NCBI GenBank assembly: GCA_964511185.1
Contig: CAZEDU010000003.1
Span: forward strand, 1 to 64,000
From: CAZEDU01 sp964511185
GTDB taxonomy: Bacteria; Myxococcota; Myxococcia; Myxococcales; Myxococcaceae
Direction of reading: 5' to 3'
Length of the DNA stretch: 64,000 nt
This document shows positions 1 through 8,641 of this stretch, in pieces (positions within the stretch are counted from its first letter, which is position 1; the number at the start of each line of letters is the position of its first letter). Made by a program: the position numbers and the translations under genes. Under the pieces are notes generated by a model. That model saw only the letters and a program-made list of their open reading frames with translations, was not told the origin of the DNA and searched no databases.

Positions 1-130
1 GCAGCCGCTCGAGCGCCTCCGCGCGGCGCGCGGCGACATCGACCCGAACGCCCCGGCGCGCGAAGTACGCCGCGAGCCCGCGGCCCAGCCCGCTGGAGGC
101 GCCGGTGATCAGCGCGGTCCGGTAGTCCAT
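1..130 (-). CDS. Short-chain dehydrogenase/reductase, N-terminal part only
   Basis: Only the first 43 residues lie in the window; the gene continues to the left of base 1. Read from an ATG at 130, the protein starts MDYRTALITGASSGLG, the glycine-rich TGxxxGxG dinucleotide-binding motif of classical SDR oxidoreductases, followed by an R-rich beta2 end (RVDVAARR) that usually prefers NADP(H). These enzymes are cytoplasmic NAD(P)-dependent alcohol or ketone oxidoreductases. The substrate cannot be told because the YxxxK catalytic segment is outside the window. The family call is firm, the function open. Confidence 0.85.
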   Translation of the reverse strand, partial: MDYRTALITGASSGLGRGLAAYFARRGVRVDVAARRAEALERL

Positions 131-163
131 GGTCAACTCCCCCGGTGGTGCGTCAGTGGTCGG

Positions 164-574
164 TCAGGGGATGTTGCCGCAAGAGACGTACAGCGACACG
201 TCACGAGAGTAGTGAACGTTGATGGCGAACGTTCCGCCCATCAGCTCTGACAACTGGACGTCGGGCATCTGGGTGACGCTCTTGCCCAGCTCGACCGGCA
301 GCAGCGCGAGGCTCCCCTTGCTCTTGGGGGCGATTCCCATCACCGGGCCGATCTCCCCGCAGCGCCCCTCGTGAATGTGCGCCGCCTGCGCGCCCTGGTC
401 GTTGCTCGGCGTCAGGTCGATCTCCAGCTGGAGGGCGCCCCCGAGCTGGGTGAACGTGGCGGTGCCGCTCTGGCCGGAGTTGTTGTCGGAGTTCATCGTG
501 ACCACCAGGCTCGAAGGGCCGCAGCCGGCCACCGCCAACCAGACGAGCCCCACCCAGCGCGCGTTTCGCTCCAT
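164..574 (-). CDS. Small CHRD-like lipoprotein
   Basis: The 136-residue product begins with a short hydrophobic signal ending in a lipobox-like LAVAGC (Cys18), so it should be exported and lipid-anchored. The mature part resembles a small CHRD/superoxide-dismutase-like beta fold: AHIHEG near residue 65 matches the HIHxG signature seen in CHRD proteins, and two further Cys (in GRCGEIGP and VSCGNIP) could form a disulfide. No catalytic function can be assigned. It stands alone between the partial SDR and the methyltransferase, all on the minus strand. CHRD-like is my reading of the HIHEG segment, not a search result. Confidence 0.7.
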   Translation of the reverse strand: MERNARWVGLVWLAVAGCGPSSLVVTMNSDNNSGQSGTATFTQLGGALQLEIDLTPSNDQGAQAAHIHEGRCGEIGPVMGIAPKSKGSLALLPVELGKSVTQMPDVQLSELMGGTFAINVHYSRDVSLYVSCGNIP

Positions 575-603
575 GGGCCACGGACTCTATGGGCTTTGCG
601 CGG

Positions 604-1383
604 TCATCGCACGCCCTGCGCGGACCAGCCTCGGTAATGCATCGACGCGCCCGGCACGTCCGGCAACCCGCGCAGCGCGTGCGCCGCGGCGGTGAGCTTG
701 GGCGCGACCTCGGGCGGCACCACCTCGTCGAGGCTCTCGAAGATCTCCGCGAACTCCTCGGCGAAGGCGGTGAAGAACGCCAGGTCCTTCCCGTCGCCCG
801 TCATCTCGAGCGGGCGCACCGTCACGCGCAAGAAGCCGGCGTGCGTGAGCAGCCCGAGCAGCTTCCTGCCGATGAACGGGTCGCCGCCGCCTTGAATTTG
901 CGCGTCGTTGAGCAGCCGCATCGCCTCGCCCACCACGGGGAGCTCGGGCACCACCTGGAACGACGCGTTGTCCACCTCGGTGAACTGGCAGACGCCGCCC
1001 GGCTTCAGCACGCGGTAGACCTCGTCCAGCACCCTGCGCGGCTCGGGCACGTGCTCGAGCATCCACGAGCAGTGCACGCGGTCGAAGCTCTGGTCGCGAA
1101 ACGGCAGCGCCGCGCCGTTGCCGCGCGTCAGCAGCAGGCCGGGGTGCTTCGACTGCGCGCGCTGGAGCGCGAACGCGGACAGGTCGACGCCGAAGAGGGT
1201 GATGCCCTGGTAGCGCGCGAGCAGCTGACCGGCCATCGCGCCCACCCCGGTGGCCAGGTCGAGCACCTTCGCGCCCGGCGGGGCGGTGAAGCGCTCGAGC
1301 AGGCGCGGGGCGGAGAACTCGGCCTGCTTCTCCAGCCGGGCGATTTCGCGCGCGTCGAGCCGACCATGGATGTACTGGGCCAT
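604..1383 (-). CDS. Class I SAM-dependent methyltransferase
   Basis: A 259-residue cytoplasmic methyltransferase of the UbiE/Methyltransf_11 kind. Motif I is VLDLATGVGAMAG (about residue 40), a GVDLS acidic loop follows, and ALPFRDQSFDRVHCSWMLEH is the motif IV/post-IV region typical of this family. The C-terminal half (residues 140-255) is helical with no recognised feature. The ATG at 1383 (MAQYIHGRLD) is chosen because longer in-frame readings run through the deacetylase gene. It starts 5 bases downstream of the deacetylase stop, so the two are probably one transcript. The methyl acceptor is unknown. Confidence 0.82.
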   Translation of the reverse strand: MAQYIHGRLDAREIARLEKQAEFSAPRLLERFTAPPGAKVLDLATGVGAMAGQLLARYQGITLFGVDLSAFALQRAQSKHPGLLLTRGNGAALPFRDQSFDRVHCSWMLEHVPEPRRVLDEVYRVLKPGGVCQFTEVDNASFQVVPELPVVGEAMRLLNDAQIQGGGDPFIGRKLLGLLTHAGFLRVTVRPLEMTGDGKDLAFFTAFAEEFAEIFESLDEVVPPEVAPKLTAAAHALRGLPDVPGASMHYRGWSAQGVR

Positions 1384-1388
1384 CGCGC

Positions 1389-2408
1389 TCACAACCTCCA
1401 ATAAGGCGCCAGCGCTTCCCGGCTGTCGGACAGGGCCCGCGCGGCGCCGTCGCTGACCCCGGCGGTGAACGCGTCGGTGCGCTGGCCGGCGAGGACCTCG
1501 ACGCACGCGTGCACCGAGAGGGCGAGCGCGGACAGGTCGTAGCCCCCTTCCAGCAGGAGCACGAGCCTGCCGCCGCAGACCTCGCTCGCCAGCGCCTTCA
1601 CCGCCGACGCCATCGCCGCGAAGCCGCGCTCGGTGACGCGCATCTGCGCGAGCGGGTCGGCGACGTGCGGGTCGAACCCCGCCGAGACGATGATCAACTC
1701 CGGGCGGTAGGCCTGGAGGATAGGCAAGAACAGGTCCTGAAACACCGCGCCGTAGTCCGCGTCGGTGCTCCCCGCCGGCAGGCCGCAGTTCACCGTGTGG
1801 CCGACTCCGTCTCCTTCTCCGATTTCCCCGGGCGCGCCGGTGCCTGGGTAGAAAGGGAACTGGTGCGACGACAGGTAGAGCACGTCGCGCCGGCTGTAGA
1901 ACGCGCCCTGCGTCCCATTGCCGTGGTGCACGTCCCAGTCGAGCACCGCCACCCGCTCGGCGCCGGCGGCGCGCGCCGCTTCGGCCGCGATGGCGGCGTT
2001 GTTGAACAGACAAAAGCCCATCGCGCGGCGCGGCTCGGCGTGGTGTCCCGGCGGCCGCACGAGCCCGAAGCCGTTCGACGCCCGCCCGGAGAGCACCGCG
2101 CGCGCCAGGTCGACCGAGGCGCCCGCGGCGAGCAGCGCGGCGTCGATGCTCTGGGGCGAGGTGGCGGTGTCGGGGTCTATCTGCGCCGAGCGGCCCGCCA
2201 AGTGGAGCAGCGCGTCGACCAGCTCTGCGTCGTGCACCGCGCGGAGCTCGTCGGCGCTCGCCTGGCGCGCGCTCGCCCACGCCGTTCCTTTCACCGGCGT
2301 CCGCTCGAGCTGGCCGAGCACCTGCTCGAGCCGGTGGGGCGACTCGGGGTGCATGGGCCCGGCGTCGTGCGCGAGCATCACGGGGTCGGTGGACAGAAGG
2401 GTGGTCAT
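1389..2408 (-). CDS. Histone-deacetylase-family (AcuC/HDAC-like) deacetylase
   Basis: A zinc-dependent deacetylase of the arginase/HDAC fold that removes acyl groups from lysines or acetylpolyamines in the cytoplasm. Visible signatures, counted from the ATG at 2408, are RPPGHHAEP (His122-His123, general acid/base pair), DWDVHHGNGTQ (about 157-167, with metal-ligand Asp and His) and SAGFDPH with the second metal Asp. LLEGGYDLSAL is the conserved glycine-tyrosine loop. Length (339 residues) is normal for the family. An upstream ATG at 2438 would add 10 residues, but only the inner start has a GAGG-like ribosome site. Bacterial relatives act on acetoin-utilisation proteins or polyamines; the substrate here is not evident. 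Confidence 0.85.
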   Translation of the reverse strand: MTTLLSTDPVMLAHDAGPMHPESPHRLEQVLGQLERTPVKGTAWASARQASADELRAVHDAELVDALLHLAGRSAQIDPDTATSPQSIDAALLAAGASVDLARAVLSGRASNGFGLVRPPGHHAEPRRAMGFCLFNNAAIAAEAARAAGAERVAVLDWDVHHGNGTQGAFYSRRDVLYLSSHQFPFYPGTGAPGEIGEGDGVGHTVNCGLPAGSTDADYGAVFQDLFLPILQAYRPELIIVSAGFDPHVADPLAQMRVTERGFAAMASAVKALASEVCGGRLVLLLEGGYDLSALALSVHACVEVLAGQRTDAFTAGVSDGAARALSDSREALAPYWRL

Positions 2409-2485
2409 CGCGCCTCGCGCCGGAAGTGTAATGCTCATTTTGTCGAGGCGCCCGCCCCACCGCCTGTGAGAGCTTCGAGCCGCCC

Positions 2486-3748
2486 TTGGCTCTTTCGACC
2501 ACCGAACGCGCTTCGCCCTCCGAACAGGCCGTCGTGCTGCTCGTCGCGGCGGTCCAGTTCATCAACGTGGTGGAGTTCGTGCTGGTCTCGCCCTTGGGCC
2601 CGCGCATCGCCGCCGACCTGGAGATGGCGCAGCACCAGGTGGGGCTGATCAACGGCAGCTACTCCGCCGCCGCCGCGGTGGCGGGCCTTCTGGGCGCGTT
2701 CTTCCTCGACCGGTTCGATCGGCGCGTGGCGCTCGGCGTGGCGATGCTCGGGCTGGTCGCCGGCACCGCGTTGGGAGGCGCGGCGCAGAGCCTGCCCATG
2801 CTGATGGGCGCCAGGCTCCTCGCCGGCGCGTTCGGCGGCCCGGCCACGGCGCTCTCCTACGCCATCATCGCCGACGTGATTCCACCGGAGCGGCGCGGGC
2901 GCGCGGTGGCGGTCTTGATGGGCGCCTTCTCGGTCGGCTCGGTCGTCGGTGTGCCGCTGGCGATCCGGGTCTCCGACGTGTGGGGCTGGCGCGCGGCGTT
3001 CTGGAGCGTGGCCGGCATCGGCGTGCTGGTGGTCGCCGGCGCGGTGTTTCTGCTGCCGCCCGTTCGCCGGCACCTGGGCCTCGCCCGGCCGGAGGTGACG
3101 TGGCGCTCTCTGGTCGAGCTGCTCGGCCGGCCGCTGGTGCGCAGCTCGTACGCGATGACCGCGCTGGCGATGGTGGCGAGCTTCAGCATCATCCCCGCGC
3201 TGCCGGTGTACCTGCAGCTCAACTTGGACTTCCCCGCCGAGCGGATGTTCCTGCCGTACTTCGTCGGCGGCATCGCCAGCTTCGCGTCGATGCAGGTCGC
3301 GGGCAGGCTGGTCGATCGCTTCGGTTCGTTTCGCGTCGGGCTCTTCGCCGCGGCGGCGGTCATCGCGGTGCTCGGCACCTGGTGGTGGGGGCCGCCCACC
3401 GTCGCGCTGGTCGTCGTCACCTTCGCCTTCTTCATGGGCTCGATGTCGTTTCGAAACGTGGCCTACAACACGCTCGCCACCAAGGTGCCCGAGCCGCACG
3501 AGCGCGCGCGCTTTCAATCGTTCCAGTCGTTCGTCCAGCACGTGTCGATGGCGTTCGGCGGCTTCCTCTCCACGCAGCTGCTCCACGAGGTGCCGCGCCC
3601 CGAAGGCGTCGTGCTCGCGGGCGTCCCGCGCCTGCTCGTGCTCTCCATGGCGCTGAACGCGGCGCTGCCCTTCGTCTTTCGGGTGGTGGAGTCGCGGGTG
3701 CGCGCGCGGCACGCCGCGGTGCCGGCCCCGCCGCTGGCCGACCATTGA
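2486..3748 (+). CDS. MFS transporter
   Basis: A 420-residue major facilitator superfamily permease with 12 predictable hydrophobic segments. The first is VVLLVAAVQFINVVEFVLVSPLGP, where the acidic residue in helix 1 is typical of drug/H+ antiporter (DHA1) members. The loop 2-3 motif appears as GAFFLDRFDRRVAL, a variant of GxxxDRxGRR, and PPERRGRAVAVLMGAFSVG matches the helix 4-5 region. A proton-driven exporter of small molecules is likely but the substrate is unknown. The reading frame begins with TTG at 2486, and other weak starts exist just downstream. It is divergent from the deacetylase gene across a 77-base spacer. Confidence 0.85.
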   Translation: MALSTTERASPSEQAVVLLVAAVQFINVVEFVLVSPLGPRIAADLEMAQHQVGLINGSYSAAAAVAGLLGAFFLDRFDRRVALGVAMLGLVAGTALGGAAQSLPMLMGARLLAGAFGGPATALSYAIIADVIPPERRGRAVAVLMGAFSVGSVVGVPLAIRVSDVWGWRAAFWSVAGIGVLVVAGAVFLLPPVRRHLGLARPEVTWRSLVELLGRPLVRSSYAMTALAMVASFSIIPALPVYLQLNLDFPAERMFLPYFVGGIASFASMQVAGRLVDRFGSFRVGLFAAAAVIAVLGTWWWGPPTVALVVVTFAFFMGSMSFRNVAYNTLATKVPEPHERARFQSFQSFVQHVSMAFGGFLSTQLLHEVPRPEGVVLAGVPRLLVLSMALNAALPFVFRVVESRVRARHAAVPAPPLADH

Positions 3749-3783
3749 TGCCTCGCGCCGGCTGGACTACACGCGTGGACGCC

Positions 3784-4188
3784 ATGAAGAACATTCTGCG
3801 CGTCGCGCTGCTCGTCCCCGTGTTGTCGGTGAACGCCTGGGCCCAGGAAGAGGAAGACCAGGGGCCGCAACGCCCCCGCCGCGTCATCACGGCGAAGGAT
3901 CGCGAAGAGGCGCTCCAGCGCGAGGAAGCGCAAAAGAAGGCCGAAGAGGCGAAGGCCAAGGCCGACGCCGAGGCGCGCGCGAAGGCAGGAGCGGAGGCGC
4001 AGGCCCAGGCCGCGCAGCCGCCCGACGCGGGGACGCCGCCGGTCGCCGCGGGCAAGCCCGGCAAGAACGCCCCGGCGCGCGAGACCAAGCCCGACGGCGG
4101 CGCGGTGGCGGTGCCCGCCTTGGCCCCGGCGGCCCCTGCGGTTCGCCGCCCGCTCGTGGCAAGGCCGAGCGCGGACGCGGGCAGCTGA
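3784..4188 (+). CDS. Secreted Ala/Lys/Glu-rich hypothetical protein
   Basis: The 134-residue product has a clear signal peptide (hydrophobic stretch ending NAWAQ, about residues 1-21), then a charged helical segment rich in E, K, A and R (about residues 40-75) that could form a coiled coil, and a Pro/Ala/Gly low-complexity tail. I do not recognise a family. An in-frame ATG at 3748 overlaps the MFS stop codon and would add 12 residues in front of the signal. The inner start gives a more standard signal peptide. It precedes the Tat genes by 48 bases. Probably periplasmic; function unknown. Confidence 0.6.
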   Translation: MKNILRVALLVPVLSVNAWAQEEEDQGPQRPRRVITAKDREEALQREEAQKKAEEAKAKADAEARAKAGAEAQAQAAQPPDAGTPPVAAGKPGKNAPARETKPDGGAVAVPALAPAAPAVRRPLVARPSADAGS

Positions 4189-4236
4189 CGCGAAACGCCT
4201 TTTTCAGGTCCGTTTGCTACGCTTCTGAGCCGGAAG

Positions 4237-4611
4237 ATGCTGAACATCGGCGGCGGCGAAATAGCGCTCATCTTGGTGGTGGCCCTGTTGGTGTTGGGGC
4301 CCAAGCGCCTGCCTGAGCTCGCCCGGGGCATCGGCAAGTTCTTGAGGGAGTTTCGCCGTCAGACCGACGAGGTCCGCTCGGTCGTCGAGCGCGAGTTCTA
4401 CAAGATGGACTTGGAGCTGGAGGACCGGCCCTCGCTCCCGCCGCCGCTGCCCGAGACGGCCAACGCGCCGCCCAGCGACTCGACCGAGGCCGCCGAGACG
4501 TCGGCCCTTCAGACGGACCCCTCGGCCGAGCAGACGTTGCCTGGCGGGGAGGCGCGCACCGAGCTGGTGCCGGCGATCGTCCCGCCCGGTAAGGACGAGC
4601 GGCACGGATGA
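4237..4611 (+). CDS. tatB: Sec-independent protein translocase TatB (TatA/B family)
   Basis: TatA/B proteins gate the twin-arginine pathway, which exports folded proteins. The N-terminus MLNIGGGEIALI has the Glu8 within the membrane helix that is typical of TatB. It is followed by LVLGPKRLPELARGIGKFLREF, the hinge Pro/Gly and amphipathic helix of the family. After residue 60 comes a Pro/Glu/Ala-rich cytoplasmic tail, giving 124 residues in all. The stop overlaps the tatC start (ATGA), so translation is coupled. Two likely Tat substrates (35717-36466 and 43760-45021) occur in the same window. No separate TatA gene lies nearby. Confidence 0.88.
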   Translation: MLNIGGGEIALILVVALLVLGPKRLPELARGIGKFLREFRRQTDEVRSVVEREFYKMDLELEDRPSLPPPLPETANAPPSDSTEAAETSALQTDPSAEQTLPGGEARTELVPAIVPPGKDERHG

Positions 4612-5840
4612 GCGATGCGAGCGCGCCTCAAGAAGAAGCCCGCATGACCTTGGCGGAGCACCTGACCGAGCTGCGCACGCGGCTGCTTCGCTGCGTCATC
4701 GCGGCGCTGGTGCTGGGCGTCGGGTCGCTCGTCTTCGCCAAGTTCATCTACGGCATCCTCATCCGCCCGGTGCTCGTCTCGCTGCCGCCCGAGGCCGCGC
4801 AGCTCGTCTACACCTCGGCGATCGAAGAGATAAACGTCTACATGAAGGTCGGCCTGTACGCCGGCATCTTCCTCGCGACGCCCGTCATCCTCTGGCAGAT
4901 CTGGGGCTTCGTCTCGCCGGGGCTGTACCCCTCCGAGCGCAAGATGGCCGCGCCGTTCGTGGCGGCCGGCACGCTCGCGTTCATCACCGGCGTCCTGTTC
5001 TGCTACTTCGTGCTGCTGCCCACGATGTTCAAGTTCCTCCTCAAGGAGGAAGGGCTCCAGGCGCTCGAAGGGCAGATCGGACTGGCCAAGCTGCAGGAGG
5101 AGTCGGCGCTGCGTTGGCTCCGGCTCGGCGAGCTGTCGATGGCCGGGCAGGTGGCGAAGGACGCCGCCGAGGCGCTGGAGTCGAGCGCGGATCCAGGCGT
5201 GAAGCTCGTGGACAAGCCGTCCGTGGAGGTGCGCGAGCGGCTCTTCGGCCTGGGGCGCATGATCGACGCGGTCGCCTCGACGCTCGAGCCTGCGCGTCGC
5301 GCGACGCTCAAGGGAGCGATCGAGAAGCACCAGGCGGCCGCGGAGGCGTTCGCGCGGGAGGACCTGACCACCAGCCTGGCGCTCATCGACGAAGGCGCGG
5401 CCGCGCTGGCCACCGCCACCCCGAACGGGGCGACCGACCTGTCTCAGCTGTGGCGGCTGGAGCGCGGGCTGGCGCAGAACGAGGCGTCGAAGGCGGCGGC
5501 CAACTGGACGCGGCCGATGCTGTCGATGAACGAGCAGCTGACGCTCGTGCTGGTGCTCCTGCTCGCGTTCGGCGTCATCTTCGAGCTGCCGCTGGTGCTC
5601 GCGCTGCTCGGCATGGTGGGGCTGGTGAAGGCGAGCTTCCTGATGCGTTACCAGCGCCACGCGGTGGTGGTCTGCTTGATCCTCGCGGCCGTCATCACGC
5701 CGACCGGCGACGTGGTGAACCTCTCGATGATGGCCGGCCCGATTCTGCTCTGCTACGAGCTGGGCGTGTTGGCGGTGTGGATCATCGAGAAGCGGCGGGC
5801 GCGGTTGGCGGCGACCACCTCCATCACGCCCGCCCAGTGA
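4608..5840 (+). CDS. tatC: Sec-independent protein translocase TatC with large periplasmic insertion
   Basis: TatC is the polytopic core of the twin-arginine translocon and binds signal peptides. Recognisable parts are MTLAEHLTELRTRLL (N-terminal HLxELR signature, about residues 13-27), IWGFVSPGLYPSERK (about 98-111, the FxxPGLxxxER loop), a helix 3 ending near residue 146, FELPLV (about 325-330) and ITPTGDVV (about 363-370). At 410 residues it is roughly 150 longer than usual. The excess is about residues 147-303, between membrane helices 3 and 4, where an Ala/Glu/Lys/Arg-rich, probably helical domain is inserted. That loop faces the periplasm in known TatC proteins. The signature regions on both sides are intact, so this is an insertion and not a fusion error. 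Confidence 0.9.
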   Translation: MSDASAPQEEARMTLAEHLTELRTRLLRCVIAALVLGVGSLVFAKFIYGILIRPVLVSLPPEAAQLVYTSAIEEINVYMKVGLYAGIFLATPVILWQIWGFVSPGLYPSERKMAAPFVAAGTLAFITGVLFCYFVLLPTMFKFLLKEEGLQALEGQIGLAKLQEESALRWLRLGELSMAGQVAKDAAEALESSADPGVKLVDKPSVEVRERLFGLGRMIDAVASTLEPARRATLKGAIEKHQAAAEAFAREDLTTSLALIDEGAAALATATPNGATDLSQLWRLERGLAQNEASKAAANWTRPMLSMNEQLTLVLVLLLAFGVIFELPLVLALLGMVGLVKASFLMRYQRHAVVVCLILAAVITPTGDVVNLSMMAGPILLCYELGVLAVWIIEKRRARLAATTSITPAQ

Positions 5841-5906
5841 GCACGCCCGGCGTATTCGCGGCCGACCCCTTGCCCCGCAGCGCGCACCCGCCGTAGAGGG
5901 GGGCCC

Positions 5907-8009
5907 ATGCGCCGACTCCTCCCTGGCGTCGCTGCCCTTCTCTTGGCCGCGACCGCTTGCCGACCCACCGGACCTGATCAGGTCCCCCAGCCCACGCCGA
6001 GCGATCCGACGGCGCCCAGCGGGCCGAGCGAACCGGTCGCCTGGAGCGAGCTGAGGGTCGAAACGCCCTGGACGAACCAAGCCGAGCCGCTCCAAGTCGT
6101 GCTCGGCAAAGGGCCCACGGCCCGCGTTCAGCCGCTCGGCTCCGACGGCTCGACGGTCTTCCAAGCGCCGGGCGCCGGACCCTTCACCGTGTCCGTCGTC
6201 TCGAAAGGTCACTCTGTCTGGGTGCAAGACCAGGTCTCTGGCCCGCTCGTCCGGTTCGTCGAAAGCCTTCCCAAGCTGGCCCCGCTCGCGCTGGACTTCG
6301 GGCGTCACCAATCGACGTTCCGCGGCAAAGTTCAAGGGGCTCAGGCAGGGAGCACCGTCACCGTCGACGTGATTCTCGACGGCACGCGCTACGACGAAAT
6401 CGTCGTCGCGGCCGACGGCACCTTCTCGGCCGTCATCGAGGCCTCTGGCCAACAGCCGATTCGCGTTCGTTGGGTCGCCACCGAGTGGGCCGGCGGCCAG
6501 ATGGCGCGCATGGGCACGGCGCTGGTCTCGTCGAGCTGGACCCACGGCGACCTGAGCGCCGACATCACGCTCGACGAGCCGTTTGATCAAACCCTCGAGG
6601 TCATCGTTCAGGGCAAAGACCCCGCCTCGAACGGCCTGTGGCTCGAGTGGGAGGTCGAGCTCGACGGGGTTGCCTTTCGACCCCACCGCTCGTTCGCAAC
6701 CCATGTTCCTTCTGGCAACCGCGGAACGCTCCGCGTCCCACGTCACGTCGGCGCGCTCCAAGACGCCAAGGCCATTCTGACCGTCACCGCCGGGTCGCCG
6801 AGCGCCCTCCTCGCCGACCAGGCGCTGCGGCACCGCGGCGTCGCCGGCCGCGCGGGCACGCTCGAGGTGTCCTTGCTCGCGCGCCCAACCTTCACCCACC
6901 CGCTCGGCGCCATCGGCGCTCCCGCGACCATCGCTCGAGACACCTTCGAGCTCAGCTACAGCCAACCCGAAGGCGCCAAGACCTTCGCCCGCGTCCTCGA
7001 GCGCGAGGGCTGCACCACCGGCGCCTGGCAGATCGAGCTCGACCAGGCGACCCCGTTCCGACCCTTCGAGCTGCCCCGCGAGGCCCAGCTGGGCTCGCTC
7101 CTCGAAGCGGAAGGTCTCACCGTCATCCTCGCGAGCGAGCACACCGAAGGCGAGCTCACGCGCACCGCTGGTCTTGAAGGGTACCTCACCTTCACCGGCG
7201 AGCTCGGCTGTGCGCAGGTCGGCGTCGACTGGTTGGTGGGCGAGTGGGTCGGGCTCACCGACTCGATGAATCAGTGCCTGGTGGATGACCACCGCTTTCG
7301 GATCACTCCCTGTGGCCGCTTCGAGTATCGAACCGACGGCGGGGATTACTATTGGTGCCAGGGCGGCGAGGTCAGCGTCGCCGATGATGCGAACAAAGCG
7401 ACCCTCACCACCCACCGAGGCAACTCATTCGGGTTGGGCAAGACGCGCGAGGTTTCGCTCGCGCCGAACAAGATTCGTGGGCTCGACGCGCTCGACGTTC
7501 GCCTGCAGGGGCGGCAGGAGCTCGTGGCGCTCAGGCGGCCCGACGTCGCCGCGGCGAACGTGCCCGCCGACCTCGTCGGTCAGTACGAAGGCATCACCGT
7601 GACCCAAGACATTCTCCAGGGCGTGAGCGACGCCCCAGGGCCGGTGATTCTGGCGGGGACGCCGGTTCCGGCAGACGGGAGCCAAGCGGCTTGGGGGGTC
7701 GGCAGCTTCCTGCTCGAGGTTCGGGCCAAGGGCGTGCTCGAGGAGCAAGAGATCTACCCGGGCGGCATCGTCCTGAGGCGAGGCGGCACCATCATGAAGT
7801 GGGACTCGAACGCCGGTGAGGTTCAGTTTCAGAACGGGCCGGGCCTTTGCTCCGACTACCAGGGCATCGGGCGCTTGATCCGCCTGAGCACGGATGAGCT
7901 TGGGCTCGACACGCTCACCCGAATCGTCGACGTCAACGACCTGGATCACGACGGCCTCACCAACGACACCCTCTTTCGCCGGAAGCGCATTCGCCTGCTT
8001 CGAAAGTAG
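5907..8009 (+). CDS. Large lipoprotein of unknown function
   Basis: A 700-residue exported protein. The signal peptide ends in a lipobox LAATAC (Cys18), followed by a Pro/Ser/Thr-rich linker (to about residue 50). The body is rich in beta-prone segments and shows one Cys-containing patch (around residues 450-490, with NQCLV, TPCGRF and YYWCQGG) that resembles a lipocalin-like or jelly-roll repeat but cannot be assigned. Near the C-terminus, DVNDLDHDGLTND has the alternating Asp pattern of a calcium-binding loop. It lies 66 bases after tatC with a G-rich ribosome site. No enzyme motif was found; surface or outer-membrane lipoprotein is the safest description. Confidence 0.75.
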   Translation: MRRLLPGVAALLLAATACRPTGPDQVPQPTPSDPTAPSGPSEPVAWSELRVETPWTNQAEPLQVVLGKGPTARVQPLGSDGSTVFQAPGAGPFTVSVVSKGHSVWVQDQVSGPLVRFVESLPKLAPLALDFGRHQSTFRGKVQGAQAGSTVTVDVILDGTRYDEIVVAADGTFSAVIEASGQQPIRVRWVATEWAGGQMARMGTALVSSSWTHGDLSADITLDEPFDQTLEVIVQGKDPASNGLWLEWEVELDGVAFRPHRSFATHVPSGNRGTLRVPRHVGALQDAKAILTVTAGSPSALLADQALRHRGVAGRAGTLEVSLLARPTFTHPLGAIGAPATIARDTFELSYSQPEGAKTFARVLEREGCTTGAWQIELDQATPFRPFELPREAQLGSLLEAEGLTVILASEHTEGELTRTAGLEGYLTFTGELGCAQVGVDWLVGEWVGLTDSMNQCLVDDHRFRITPCGRFEYRTDGGDYYWCQGGEVSVADDANKATLTTHRGNSFGLGKTREVSLAPNKIRGLDALDVRLQGRQELVALRRPDVAAANVPADLVGQYEGITVTQDILQGVSDAPGPVILAGTPVPADGSQAAWGVGSFLLEVRAKGVLEEQEIYPGGIVLRRGGTIMKWDSNAGEVQFQNGPGLCSDYQGIGRLIRLSTDELGLDTLTRIVDVNDLDHDGLTNDTLFRRKRIRLLRK

Positions 8010-8079
8010 CCGCCGTTGGGGCGGGGTCAGCGCTGTGCACGATGGGCGGGGCTTGCGCAGATTAGCGCTGGAGGCCCCC

Positions 8080-8604
8080 ATGATTTCACCGACCATCGAG
8101 GAATATCTGAAGGAACACGGCATCTCGTACGAGGTGCTTTCCCATCCCAGCGCCGTCAGCGCTCAAGCCCTCGCTCAGACGCTACACATCAGCGGGCACC
8201 TGCTCGCCAAGGTCGTCTTGGTCGAGGCTGATGGCGAGCCGTGGATGTTGGCGTTGCCCGCATCGGAGAACGTGAGCGAGCCGAAGCTCGCCCAGGTGCT
8301 GCAGGCCCAGAAGGTTCGTCTGATGCGGGAGGAGGAGTTCGCGCCGATGTTTCCGGGCGTCGAGCCAGGCGCCGAGCCCCCCTTCGGGCGGCTCTTCGGC
8401 GTGCCGCTGCTCGTCGACGAGCAGCTCTCGGCGAACGACCACTTGGTGGTCCGGGGCGGATCCCACCAGGCCGCGCTGCGGCTTCTGTGGAACGACTTCG
8501 TCGAGCTCGAGCGCCCCGGCATCGCCGCCTTCGGAGAGCCCTTCGCCCAAGGCGCGGGTCATCGTCGCGAGGTCGAGCCGAGCGTCGCGCCGTCGATGCG
8601 TTGA
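8080..8604 (+). CDS. YbaK/EbsC-family aminoacyl-tRNA deacylase
   Basis: A 174-residue protein of the YbaK/ProX fold. These enzymes hydrolyse mischarged tRNAs (such as Cys- or Ala-tRNA-Pro) in the cytoplasm. The family features seen are the N-terminal YLKEHGISYEVLSHP segment, the substrate-binding lysine in HLLAKVVLVEADG (Lys at about residue 47), a central MLALPASENV strand and the C-terminal FGVPLLVDEQL segment. Length is normal. The ATG at 8080 is the first giving the canonical N-terminus; the ORF extends upstream but without family similarity. The exact tRNA target is not clear, as several subfamilies share these motifs. Confidence 0.8.
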   Translation: MISPTIEEYLKEHGISYEVLSHPSAVSAQALAQTLHISGHLLAKVVLVEADGEPWMLALPASENVSEPKLAQVLQAQKVRLMREEEFAPMFPGVEPGAEPPFGRLFGVPLLVDEQLSANDHLVVRGGSHQAALRLLWNDFVELERPGIAAFGEPFAQGAGHRREVEPSVAPSMR

Positions 8605-8641
8605 GCGAAGCGCCGGCAAGCGTCACGGAGAACGCGTGCAA

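Noticed and set aside
604..2652. 682-codon reading covering methyltransferase and deacetylase genes
   Set aside because: The upper part is out-of-frame translation of the deacetylase gene; only 604-1383 has family features.
4509..7415. 968-codon antisense reading opposite tatC and the large lipoprotein
   Set aside because: Composition is that of a shadow frame in high-GC DNA, and strong genes lie on the other strand.
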